Source: Serripes groenlandicus (taxonomy: Eukaryota; Mollusca; Bivalvia; Cardiida; Cardiidae). From it: a stretch of DNA of 64,000 nucleotides. Location: positions 37,500,734-37,564,733 of the forward strand of contig JASEVX010000007.1 in NCBI GenBank assembly GCA_031761405.1, in the 5' to 3' direction. Below are positions 41,332 through 64,000 of this stretch, piece after piece (the first letter of the stretch is position 1; each line of letters begins with the position of its first letter). The notes beneath the pieces are model-generated. The model was not told the origin of the DNA, did no database searches, and saw only the letters and a program-made list of their open reading frames with translations. The position numbers and the translations under genes were made by a program.

Positions 41332-42672
41332 ACAAGAGGGCCATGATGGCCATGATGGCCCTGGATCGCTCACCTTAATTATACAATGTACTGCAATGCA
41401 AAACACATCAGGACAATTATTCTGAATGCAACCTCCAGTGTTAACAAGATTTTCCTTCATTTGGCCTAGTGATCTATATTTCTTTTCCTGATATGACCCA
41501 TATTCCAACATGGACTAGATATCATCAAGACAACATTCTGACAAATTTTCAACTTGCTCTAAGTAAAAATGCAGCCTCCGGAGTTTGAACAATATTTTCC
41601 TTTATTGACCTTGTTTGTGACCCGTCCATATTGGAACTTGACCTAGATATCATTCAGCTCAACATTCTGACCAAATTTCAAGCTGCTGAAGCAAAAAATA
41701 CGGCTTCTACAGTGTTAACAAGATTTCCCTTCAATTTGGCCTAGTGACCTAGTTTCTGACCCAATATGACCCATATTCAAACTAGACCTAGATATTTTCA
41801 AGACAAACATTCTGACAAAATTTCAAACTGCTGAAGCAAAAATTGCGGCCTCTGGAGTGTTAACAAGATTTTCCTTCAATTCGACATGACCCATGTTCGA
41901 ACTTGACCTACATATCAACAAGACAAACATTCTGATAAAGTTTCAACATGCTCAAGTTGAAAATGTGGCCTCCAGAGTGTTAACAAGATTTTCCTTCAAT
42001 TTGACCTAGTGACCTACTTTTGGACCAATCATAACCCATGTTCGAACTTGACCTACATATCATCAAGACAAGTATTCTGATAAAGTTACAACATGCTCAA
42101 GTTGAAAATGTGGCCTCTAGAGTGTTAACAAGATTACCCTTTAATTTGGCCTAGTGACCTAGTTTTTGACCCAATATGACCTATATTCGAACTTGACCTA
42201 GATATTTTTAAGACAAACATTCTGACAAAATTTTAAACTGCTGAAGCAAAAATTGCGCCCTCTGGAGTGTTAACAAAATGTTCCTTCAATTTGACCTAGT
42301 GACCTACTTTTTGACCCGACATGACCCATGTTTGAACTTGACCTACATATCATCAAGACAAACATTCTGATAAAGTTTCAACATGATCAAGTTGAAAATG
42401 TGGCCTCCAGAGTGTTAACAAGATTTCCCTTCTATTTGACCTAGTCACCTAATTTTTGACCTCATAAAGCCCAGTTTCGAATTTGTCCAAGATTTGATGG
42501 AGATGAATGTTCTGATAAACTTTCATGAAGATAGGATGCAAAATGTAGCCTGTAGTGTGTTAACAAGCTCAAATGTTGACGACGCACGACACACGAAGCA
42601 CGCCGGACGGACGCCGGACAAAATGTGATCACAAAAGCTCACCTTGCACTTCGTGCATAGGTGAGCTAAAAA
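41332..42672 (+). mobile_element. ACAAGAG/GAGCTAAAAA element, family 1, copy d (different core)
   Basis: Start AACAAGAGGGCCATGATGGC (the CCATGATGG unit doubled), GCTCACCTT; end GCTCACCTTGCACTTCGTGC then ATAGGTGAGCTAAAAA. The core is not the 166-bp repeat but about eight units of 140-175 bp with TGTTAACAAGATTTTCCTTC, TTGACCTAGTGACCTA, AACTTGACCTACATATCA and CAAGACAAACATTCTGA. Confidence 0.65.
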
Positions 42673-43008
42673 GTTAAGCTGTTATGATTGATGTACATAT
42701 GATATTATCTTATGAATGATTTCAAAAAATTTACTGCTACAAAATGTGCTCAGCAAGTTTCTTTTCACATGTGATATTTAAACGAGATAATGACGACAAG
42801 GATAAAGATATACAAATAAAGCAAATATATATTTGAAATCAAACTTTATAATAAGAATATACGATACTTATTAGATGTAGAAAAGATACATGTATAATAT
42901 CAGACTTTGGAATGAAACACAAACATGTTAAATCAGCTACAAAGTCAACTTAAAAGTTCAATCCTTTTGCGTTTTATTAGCCAATATTTCATGAAACTCG
43001 TAAATTGA

Positions 43009-43192
43009 TTAACCCTTTCCCAAATGAAACAAATCTGTAGCAAACGACTTTGAAAACAGCAAGAAAACTATAAGTAAAAGTACAAATATTGGATAGAGTT
43101 GACAGCATTGTGGCAAACAGCTTATTACGATTAATTTCTCCTTTTGCCACAATAGTTTCAAAAGTCGTCTGCTGCAATTGGAAAATGGTGAC
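43009..43192. mobile_element. TTAA MITE, right end decayed
   Basis: TTAACCCTTTCCCAAATG, then GTAGCAAACGACTTTGAAAAC and GTCGTCTGCTGCAATTGGAA. The right terminal GGG/TTAA is not recognisable. Confidence 0.5.
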
Positions 43193-43372
43193 CCTTACAC
43201 AATTGCTATGATCAATGTGTAAAATTAAGAGTATTAGAAGGAAGACATGTTTCACTTGCCAATATGTCAGTTAGCGATAAGGTGACTGACAGTTCAACAG
43301 ACAGACGGTCGGGCAAACAATGGAGAAGTGACCCCCTTTGTGTCTACTTGCCAAGGCAGCCAACACAAAAAC

Positions 43373-44110
43373 ACAAGAAGAGGGCAATGATGGCCCTGGA
43401 TCGCTCACCTGATTTTATTTTGTTTCACTTTAGCCATATAAGCCCCGCCCCCTGGCGGCCATAGTTTTTGACGTATCAACATGACTTGAAGGAATCTGAT
43501 AGAGGGAATATTTCTACAAAATTATTTGAAAATCAGCCTGACACTTTCGGAGGAGAAGATTTGAAAGTTTTCGCTATAGCCATATACGGTAAAATAGCCC
43601 CGCCCTGTGGCGGCCATGTTTTTCAACCAATCAACATGGCTGGAAGGAATCTGATAGTGGGTCACTTAAGGAACATTTCTGCAAAATTATTTGAAAATCG
43701 GCCTGACACTTTCGGAGGTGATGAAGTTTTCACTATAGCCATATAATGCAAAATAGCCCTGCCCCCTGGCGGCCATGCTTTTTGACCAATCAACATGGCT
43801 TGAAAGAATATGAAAGAGGGCCATCATCCAAGGAACATTTCTATAAAATTATTTGAAAATCTGCCAACCAGTTTGGGAGAAGATTTTTTATTTTTTTTTG
43901 GTTTCATTGCCATGGAAACCAGAATTCTGCGATCCCAAACATTTAAAGAATTCTGGTGAGATCATTGAGAGGATGCTTTCTGTGAAGTTTCATCCAAATT
44001 GACTCACTGGTTACTGAGAAGAAGCCGTTAACGGACAAATAACACACAACGGACAAAAGTCGATCCCAATAACTCACCTTGAGCACTTCGTGCACAGGTG
44101 AGCTGAAAAA
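43373..44110 (+). mobile_element. ACAAGAG/GAGCTAAAAA element, family 1, copy e
   Basis: ACAAGAAGAGGGCAATGATG start, GCTCACCTG; end CTCACCTTGAGCACTTCGTG then CACAGGTGAGCTGAAAA. Core is three to four units of the 166-bp repeat. Confidence 0.6.
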
Positions 44111-44639
44111 GATATAAAATATTTTTTATCAAAAGATACTAGATATAAAAATTTATGTATAAACTAGATGATTGTTTTTGTCTCCCCCAATGCAGTTTGT
44201 CAATGATTGTAATACTGAAACAGAAATTAAAATAAAACTAATATGTAAAAGAAGTCAAGTGAAAAAAATCATATTTCATTTTTGAATGTGAAATGTGTTT
44301 ACAAAATGATAACTATATGTACTCAAGAGAGGTGTGTTCTATCCATGTACATGTATCCAAATAGTAATAAAATCAAATACATCTCGTTATCTAGGTTGTC
44401 ACATGCAAACAACATGAGGAAACCATGAGAAGCTGAAAGGCTGCCATGCTTTCCTCGTGTAATTTCATTATTTTGTTGATGTGTGTTCAAATGTTTCTCA
44501 ACTAATTGTCAATAGTCTGATAGGGTGACATCAAAATACATAACACTGTGTAGGCTTTCCCCATATGTATAACATTGATAAATTGCCATTTTATATTTCC
44601 CTATATTTTACATGTTAATGTATTATGGGAAATAAAATG

Positions 44640-45632
44640 TTGAAATCGAAATTGATCTTGATCAAATATGGTTGTAATATGTGCTCTGCACATCGTCTCA
44701 ATATGGTAATCATTTGTGGCGAAATATTTCAAAAACCTTCAAACAGTTCAAAAGTTATTGAACGGATAGGAAATATAGTCATATGACCTTTGACCTGTAA
44801 ATATGACCTTGACCTTGAACCAAAGTGGTTAAAAAATGCACTCTGCACATCGTCTCAGTATGGTTAACATTTGTGGCGAGTTATTTTAAAATCCTTCAAA
44901 CAGTTCAAAAGTTATTGAAAGGACACAAAATATAGTCATATGACCTTTGACCTTGAACCAAAGTGGTTGTAATATGCGCATTGCACATCTTCTCAGTATG
45001 GTTAACATTTGTGGTTTCAAAATCCTTCAAACAGTTCAAAAGTTTTTAAACAGACACAAATTAGTAATATGACCTTTAATCTCTTATTGTGACCTTGCAT
45101 GTTAACCAAAGTAGTTGCAACGTGCGCTCTTGCACATCGTCTCAGTATGGTGAACATTTGTGGTAAGTTATTACAAATTCATTCAAACTATTCAAAAGTT
45201 AAAGAGCGGACATGAAATATACTAATATGACATTTAACTTTAATTGTAACCTTGACCTTGAACCAAAGTAGTTGTAACATGCGCTCTTGCACATCGTCTA
45301 AGTATGGTGAACATTTGTGGGGAGTTATTTCAAAAACCTTCAAGCGGTTCAAAAATTATTGAGCAAACATGAAATAGTCATATGACCTTTGGCCTCTAAC
45401 TGCAACCTTGACCATGAACCAAAGAGCTTGTATGAGCTCTTCACATCCTCTCAGTATGGTAAACATTTGTTGTGAATTATTTTGAATTCCTTCAAGCAGT
45501 TAAAAAGTTATTGAGCAGACACGAAATATAGTTATTTGACCTTTGACCTCTAATAGTGACCTTGACATTTAACCAAAGTGGTTGTAACATGCACATCGTC
45601 TCAGTATGGTGAACATTTGCGGTGAGTTATTT
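44640..45632 (+). repeat. seven-unit tandem array, about 150 bp, with nuclear-receptor-like motifs
   Basis: CATCGTCTCAGTATGG (with variants) at 44691, 44848, 44986, 45135, 45292, 45444 and 45594. Units contain CCTTCAAACAGTTCAAAAGT, ATAGTCATATGACCTTTGAC and CTTGACCTTGAACCAAAG. Non-coding. Confidence 0.75.
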
Positions 45633-47225
45633 AACAAGAGGGCCATGAGGGTCTGGAATCGCTCACCTGAGAATGGGCTATTTAAGACTTAACTCTTTCA
45701 GTGCCAATGTCAATATCTTCAAGACAAACTTTCTTACAAAGTTTAAGCTGCTCAAGTCAACAAGAGCTGTCGGAGGACAGCATGCTCGACTATTCCACCG
45801 CTTATTTTATTACTGAGATAATGGACTCTTAATGGAGTTGCACGCAAACCTTTAACCATAGGGCAACAATTTGCACCATATGCAACTAGTTCAAAGTTTT
45901 TGCAAAAAATAGTGTTTTTTCCGCTAAAGGTCAGTGACCTTGACCTTTGACCTTATGATCCCATGACCTGTTTGAGTCAAGTGCTGATCATGACCATTAC
46001 CCAAACTAAGTTTCAGGGTCATAGACCTAATCAATCAGTAGTTTTAAAGCAAGGAATGTTTCTGTATTGAAGGTCACAGTGAAATTGACCTTTGACCTAT
46101 TGACTCCAAACTCTCTAGGCATCACCAACTTGCTATGATGTATGTCCATGCCAAGTTTGAAGATCATAGGCCTAGGCGTATGTAAGTTATAAGGGTAAAT
46201 GCTAGCTTTCACAAAAACTTTAACCATTAACTGTTTCTTTACAGAAAGGTCACAGTGACCTTGACCTTTGACCTAGTAACTCCAAACTCTCTAGGCAAAA
46301 CCAACTTGAAGAACACAGGCCTAAGTGTATGTTAGTTATAAGGGTAAATGCTAGCTTGCACAAAAACTTTAACCATGAACTGTTTCTATATATAAAAAGT
46401 TACAGTGACCTTGACCTTTGACCTACTGACTCCAAAGTTTATAGGCATCACCAACTTGCTATGAAGTATGTCCATACAAATTTTAAAGACCATAGGCCTA
46501 GGTGTATGTTAGTTATAAGGGTAAATGCTAGCTTGCACAAACACTTTAACCATGAACTGTTTCTATATAGAAAGTTACAGTGACCTTGACCTTTGACCTT
46601 CTGATTCCAAACTGTGTAGGCATCACCAACTTGCTATGAAGTATGTCTATACCAGTTTGAAGATCATTAGCCTAGGCGTATGTAAGTTATAAGAGTAAAT
46701 GCTAGCTTGCACAAAAACTTTAACCAACGGCGACGCCGACGTGACTACAATAGCTCCCCTTATTCTTCGAATAGTCGAGCTAAAAATGTGATCTCTATAG
46801 TGTTAACTAGATTGTTCTACACTTTTGCCTTGTGACATAGTTGTTGACCTGACCTGAGGCTGACCCATATTCGAACTTACCCTAGATATCATCAAGACAA
46901 ATATTCTGACAAAGTTTCAACATGCTCAAGCCAAAAATGCGACTTCCAGAGTGTTAACAAGATTGTTCTTCAATTTGGCCTAGTGACCTATTTTTTGACA
47001 GTACATGACCCATATTCGAACTTGGCCTAGATAACATTAAGACAAATTTTCTGACAAAGTTACAACATGCTCAAGCCAAAAATATTTCGAACTTGGCCTA
47101 GATTTGATGGAGATATATGTTCTGATAAACTTTCATGAAGATTAAATGCAAAATGTTGCCTCTAGAGTGTTAACAAGCAAATGTTGACGACGACCGACGG
47201 ACAAAAGGCTACCATATAAATTATA
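45633..47225 (+). mobile_element. ACAAGAG element, family 1 outer copy, interrupted
   Basis: Starts AACAAGAGGGCCATGAGGGT, GCTCACCTGAG, and continues after the nested element at 46787 with units like those of copy d (TTCGAACTTGGCCTAGATAA). It ends in GACGACGACCGACGGACAAA without the terminal hairpin. Confidence 0.5.
45759..46786 (+). mobile_element. ACAAGAG/GAGCTAAAAA element, family 3 (GCTCGACTATTC stem), nested
   Basis: Starts AACAAGAG, palindrome CTGTCGGAGGACAG, then GCTCGACTATTCC; ends ATTCTTCGAATAGTCGAGC plus TAAAAA. Core is four units of about 160 bp with AGGGTAAATGCTAGCTTGCA, CATCACCAACTTGCTATGA and GTGACCTTGACCTTTGACCT. It interrupts the outer family 1 element after GCTGCTCAAGT. Confidence 0.7.
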
Positions 47226-47371
47226 TATAGCAACCATGATAAATTGATGATTGAGTGCAATATTTAGATATCTAACAAGACTTGACAGAAGAGAGCAGAA
47301 CATCTAGGATAGTTTAAAATTTGAAGATAAATGCATACGAGTCTGGCGATTTTGGGTTCCTGTAAGGCATT

Positions 47372-47600
47372 ATAAACTCTTTACCACATACACCAAAACT
47401 GCAGCAGATGACTTTGAAAACTATTAGGCAAAAACAAAGAAGGCACTATAAATGTAGGTATTATTACTGAAAAGAGTTGAAAACATTGTGTCAAAAGAAG
47501 AAATTGCTTGTTTTGAGCAATTTCTACTCTAGTCACAATGTTTTCAAAAGTCGTCTGCTTCAGAGGCGTCAGAAAGCGTAGATATGTGGGAAAGGGTTAA
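47372..47600. mobile_element. TTAA MITE, full length
   Basis: TAAACTCTTTACCACATACA to GTGGGAAAGGGTTAA. Central foldback GAAATTGCTTGTTTTGAGCA. The right TTAA is intact. Confidence 0.65.
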
Positions 47601-48001
47601 AAGTTACCTTCGAGTACAACTTGTTGGGCTTAAATTCTATTTTTTGTGTAAAGAAATGCATCTTGGTCTATATAACATATAAAGGGATACATAGTATAGA
47701 CTCTGTTTAGACTGTGTCATCAGACCCTGCTCAAATACTCCTTAATTATGACAAAGCACTTTTACTATTTTAGTGATATTTACAAAAGCTGTAAAAGCTG
47801 AGACTTGATTGACGCTTTGCAAAGCTCATCAATGTGCTGGAGACTGCATAAGCTCTCCTGAGAAAAAGGCTCGCAAGCTAATAAATATACATGTACATAC
47901 TTATATATTATAACTAAGAAGACTAACATCAAAATATAATAATTGCTGTAAATGAGCATTAAATAGATTCTCTCGTAACAAAACAATATAACCAGATTGT
48001 T

Positions 48002-48213
48002 TTAACCCTTTGCCACATACAACAAACCTGCAGCAGAAAACTTTTTCAACGTCTTGGCAAAAGCGTGAAAAATCTCAATAAATGAGAGTTGAATTATCAA
48101 ATAAAGTTAAAAACACTGTGGCAAAAGGAGAAATTTCTTCTTTTGCCAGAGTGTTTTCAAAAGTCGTCTGCTGCAGATGCGTCAGAAAGCGTCTACATGT
48201 GGGAAAGGGTTAA
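48002..48213. mobile_element. TTAA MITE, full length
   Basis: TTAACCCTTTGCCACATAC to GTGGGAAAGGGTTAA, 212 bp, both TTAA copies intact. The inner foldback has lost its loop (GAGAAATTTCTTC). Confidence 0.7.
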
Positions 48214-48377
48214 CACATATATCAACAAGAATCAACTTATAACAAGAAGAACAACAACAAGAAAAGGAACCATTGTGTTGCCTGCCAATATCTCGATAAG
48301 TGAAAGTGTGATGGACAAACAGACAGACAGCGTAGAAGTAATCCCCAAGTATCTCCCTGCCGAGGCAAGAAACACAA

Positions 48378-49317
48378 ACAAGAGGCCCATGAGGGCCTAT
48401 GCTCTACTGGTATGGTTCTTTGGTCATTTTCAATCCAGAGCATGTATGTATGGTGAAGATCAGATAGTAAATGGAGGCTCTTTTGTTTTCACAAGCTGTA
48501 TTATAGTAATTTTTATAATTTCATGGGCCATAATCCAGTCTTGCATTGGCGGATCTGGCTGGTTTTCAAAAGGAACCAAGCTCTAATCAGTATTTAACTA
48601 CTATCTAAGTTTGGTGAAGATCAGATAGTAAATGGAGCCTCTATTGTGTTCACATGCTCAATTATAGCAATTTGGACAATTTCAAGGGCCATAATCCAGT
48701 CTTGCATGGGCGGATCTGGCTGGTTTTCAAAAGGAACTAAGCTCTCATGGATATCTAACTACTGTATAAGTTTGGTTGAGATACAATTAAAAGTGAAGAA
48801 TGTATCGTGTTAACAAGCTCTTTTATAGCAATTTTGACCATTTCAAGGGCCATAATCCAGTCATGCATGGGCGGATCTGGCTGGTTTTCGAAAGGAACCG
48901 AGCTCTCATGGATATCTAACTACTGTATAAGTTTGGTTGAGATACAATCAAAAGTGAAGACTGTATCGTGTTAACAAGCTCTTTTATAGCAATTTTGACC
49001 ATTTCAAGGGCCATAATCCAGTCATACAAGGGCGGATCTGGCTGGTTTTCGAAAGGAACCGGGCTCTCATGAATATCTAACTACTGTATAAGTTTGGTTG
49101 AGATACAATCAAAAGTGAAGACTGTATCGTGTTAACAAGCTCTTTTATAGCAATTTTGACCATTTCAAGGGCCATAATCCAGTCATACATGAAGACTGTA
49201 TCGTGTTAACAAGAAATTGTTAACGGACACACGCACGGACGCACGCACGCACGCACGGACGACGGACAAATCGCCACGACATAAGCCCTTCTGGCCTTTG
49301 GCCAGTAGAGCTAAAAA
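48378..49317 (+). mobile_element. ACAAGAG/GAGCTAAAAA element, family 2 (GCTCTACTGG stem)
   Basis: Starts ACAAGAGGCCCATGAGGGCC then GCTCTACTGG; ends TTCTGGCCTTTGGCCAGTAG plus AGCTAAAAA. Core is five units of about 168 bp with AGGGCCATAATCCAGTCATG, GGGCGGATCTGGCTGGTTTT and AAAGGAACCGAGCTCTCATG, then a CGCACGGACGCACGCACGCA tract. Confidence 0.7.
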
Positions 49318-49367
49318 CAGTTACAACAATATATAGGCAACATCATTATCAACATAGATAAACAACA

Positions 49368-49591
49368 ATAAACCCTTTTCCACATACAGAACCTTTCTGA
49401 GGTAGCAGACAACTTTTAAAAACTATGTGGTTGGTGGTGAAATTGCTCATAATGAACAATTTCTCCATTTGCCACAATGTTTTCAACTCTGTTCAATAAT
49501 AATAATGTCCTTCATAGTTATATTCCACATTTTTGCGATCATGTTTTCAAAGTTGTTTGCTGCAGATTTAGTGCATGTTGGAAAGAGTTAA
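49368..49591. mobile_element. TTAA MITE sharing its right TTAA with the next copy
   Basis: ATAAACCCTTTTCCACATAC to TTGGAAAGAGTTAA. The final TTAA (49588-49591) is also the first TTAA of the following element. Confidence 0.6.
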
Positions 49592-49816
49592 CCCTTTTCC
49601 TCATATAGACGCTTTCTGACGTTTCTGCAGCAGACGGCTTTTTGAAAACATAGTGACAAAAGAAGAAATTGTTCAAAACGAGCAATTTCTCCTTTTGACA
49701 CAATAATTAACACTTTTAGTCACAGGTTATCCATTCAATTATAGAGATTTTCCATTTTTTGACAAAATATGTTCAAAGCCGTCTGCTGCAGAATTGTCAT
49801 ATGAGGGAAAGTGTTA
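49588..49816. mobile_element. TTAA MITE, second of a head-to-tail pair
   Basis: TTAACCCTTTTCCTCATATA to GAGGGAAAGTGTTAA, close to the exemplar sequence and clearly younger than the left neighbour. Confidence 0.75.
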
Positions 49817-50019
49817 ACTGGAGCTATAAAGCTAAAAAAAGAAAATCTTGTTCATTTACAATTTTTTGATCCTTCTATTTATACATACATACACAAACAA
49901 GGCAGTGGGGCTAGAATTTCACTTTGAAGTCAAAATGTGCATCAGACATCCCATCATAATTAAGAGCAGACACAAAATCACTTTGAAAGACAACATATAG
50001 TACTCAGCATAAATAGTCC

Positions 50020-50232
50020 TTAACCCTTTCCCCTCATACGACAATTCTGCAGCAGACAACTTTGAACATATTTTGTCAACAAATAGAACATCTCTATAAT
50101 TGAATGGATAACCTATGACTTAAAGTGGAAAACATTGTGGCAAAATGAGAACTTGCTCGTTTTGAGCAATTTCTTCTTTTGCCATTAGGTTTTCAAAAAG
50201 CCGTCTGCTGCAGAGGTGTCAGAAAGCATCTA
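50020..50232. mobile_element. TTAA MITE, right end truncated
   Basis: TTAACCCTTTCCCCTCATAC to GTCAGAAAGCATCTAAC, after which the GAGGGAAAGGG terminus is missing. Another MITE fragment (TTGCAGACGACTTTTGAAA) follows. Confidence 0.6.
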
Positions 50233-50934
50233 ACATATTTTTTATTTGTACTTGCAGACGACTTTTGAAAAAAATTGTGACAATAAGTGAAATTGCTCAC
50301 TCAACAATTTCTCCTTTTGCCACAATGTTTGAAATACTTATGAAAAATCAGACTTCAAATTGTCTACATCTTAAATGATTCTTCGCAAAATGAACTTAAA
50401 ATATCAATTCAGATAAGTGAAGGGTCTATACATTCATACAGACAAATTGTATTTTTCCTCTTCAGTTGGAACAGAAAATAATGAATCAGTATTGATCATA
50501 ATTACTGGTACAGTGCAATCGGATTAACTCAAACTAAGGGACCCATAAAATACTTGGAGTTATTGACGTATTTGAGTGATCCCTCGATTAATGCTAAATT
50601 CATTTAAGTATTGCCAGCTTCGTAATCTATTTATACTTAAGTGTGTGTCAAGCAAGCCTCTGATAAAAATCATATTTAGAAAATTGTTCAGCAGCAGGTC
50701 TGATTGCTCATAAGAGCAATCAGACCTGCTGCTCCGTTGCTTTCAAAAGACAGAACTTTATAGAAAGTTAAAACGAATTATAAATTGTTCAAATTGTTCA
50801 CTGTATTTCTAAAAGCTAGACCTTTCCCTGATACAGACGACTTTCCATACCCTTCACATCAAATGTATGTAAGTAAGAATAAACTTTGCCTAAAGATTGA
50901 TTTTACCAGGAGTACACCGTCACTATATTGACCA

Positions 50935-63673
<12,739 letters not shown>

Positions 63674-63787
63674 CTGAAAAAATAATTAGATCAGAGCGGT
63701 GCTACATTAAATGCAACAGTAGGGCATTTGTGATCAATGTAGATCCAGAACTTATTACACAGATGCAGAACCAGCACATCCACTTAA

Positions 63788-63949
63788 CTCTCTATAATGG
63801 AATGGATAACCTATGACTAAAAGTGGAAAAACATTGTGGAAAAAGGAGAAATTGCTTGTTTTGAGCAATTTCTTCTTTTGTCACTATGTTTTCAAAAAGT
63901 CGTCTGCTGCAGAGGCATCAGAAAGCGTCTATATGAGGGAAAGGGTTAA
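63788..63949. mobile_element. TTAA MITE, left arm truncated
   Basis: Enters at CTCTATAATGGAATGGATAA, contains the foldback GAGAAATTGCTTGTTTTGAG and ends GAGGGAAAGGGTTAA. A further partial copy runs off the right edge from 63950. Confidence 0.65.
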
Positions 63950-64000
63950 AACATGCAGACGCGTTTTGATGCATTTGCAAACATTATGGAAAAAGGAGAT

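Noticed and set aside
48089..48586. 165-codon plus-strand open frame
   Set aside because: Starts in a TTAA MITE and continues into a family 2 interspersed element. No protein similarity seen.

Overview
This is a gene-poor, AT-rich piece of a eukaryotic genome, most likely a marine bivalve mollusc. The evidence for a eukaryote is spliced genes with matching intron phases. The evidence for a bivalve is the repeat content: tRNA-derived SINEs with AATC-type tails, and short interspersed elements carrying GACGGACGA-type tracts and an AGGTGAGC-type terminal stem. The species assignment is inference, because no database search was possible.

Four genes can be assembled by joining exons whose reading-frame phases agree. 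(1) Minus strand, 9598 to 945 and probably beyond the left edge: a C2H2 zinc-finger protein starting at a CCAAT-rich promoter. Its last visible exon has a Trp-rich motif weakly reminiscent of TFIIIC subunit GTF3C2. (2) Plus strand, 19395 to 22755: a complete three-exon WASHC1 gene (WASH, the Arp2/3 activator of endosomes), with an N-terminal WAHD1 region, polyproline and a C-terminal VCA. (3) Plus strand, 35155 to 38839: a complete three-exon Ly6/uPAR three-finger protein, likely GPI-anchored. (4) Minus strand, 63673 to 50935: the A-domain half of a copine (the N-terminal C2 domains lie beyond the right edge), ending in an unusual tail of about 260 residues rich in PYP-GQGQ repeats.

Layout: 1-9.7 kb is the zinc-finger gene, with introns full of repeats. 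9.7-19.3 kb is intergenic and holds a 3,044-bp Mutator-like element with a perfect 9-bp target duplication. 19.4-22.8 kb is WASHC1. 22.8-35.1 kb is intergenic, with MITEs, a composite minisatellite (27.7-28.9 kb) and a SINE whose Pol III A-box region is repeated eight times (33.7 kb). 35.1-38.9 kb is the Ly6 gene. 38.9-50.9 kb is a bed of hairpin-ended non-autonomous elements and 150-170-bp tandem arrays, several carrying perfect DR1 nuclear-receptor motifs. 50.9-64 kb is the copine.

The commonest repeat is a roughly 230-bp palindromic MITE flanked by TTAA (piggyBac-like), with more than 30 recognisable copies in introns and intergenic DNA. The most unusual observation is that exon edges of two genes have been tandemly amplified into the adjoining intron: the 5' splice site of a copine exon (eight extra copies, 95-bp period) and the 3' splice site of WASHC1 exon 2 (four extra copies, 42-50-bp period). 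No functional link between the four genes is apparent. No tRNA, rRNA or CRISPR was found.
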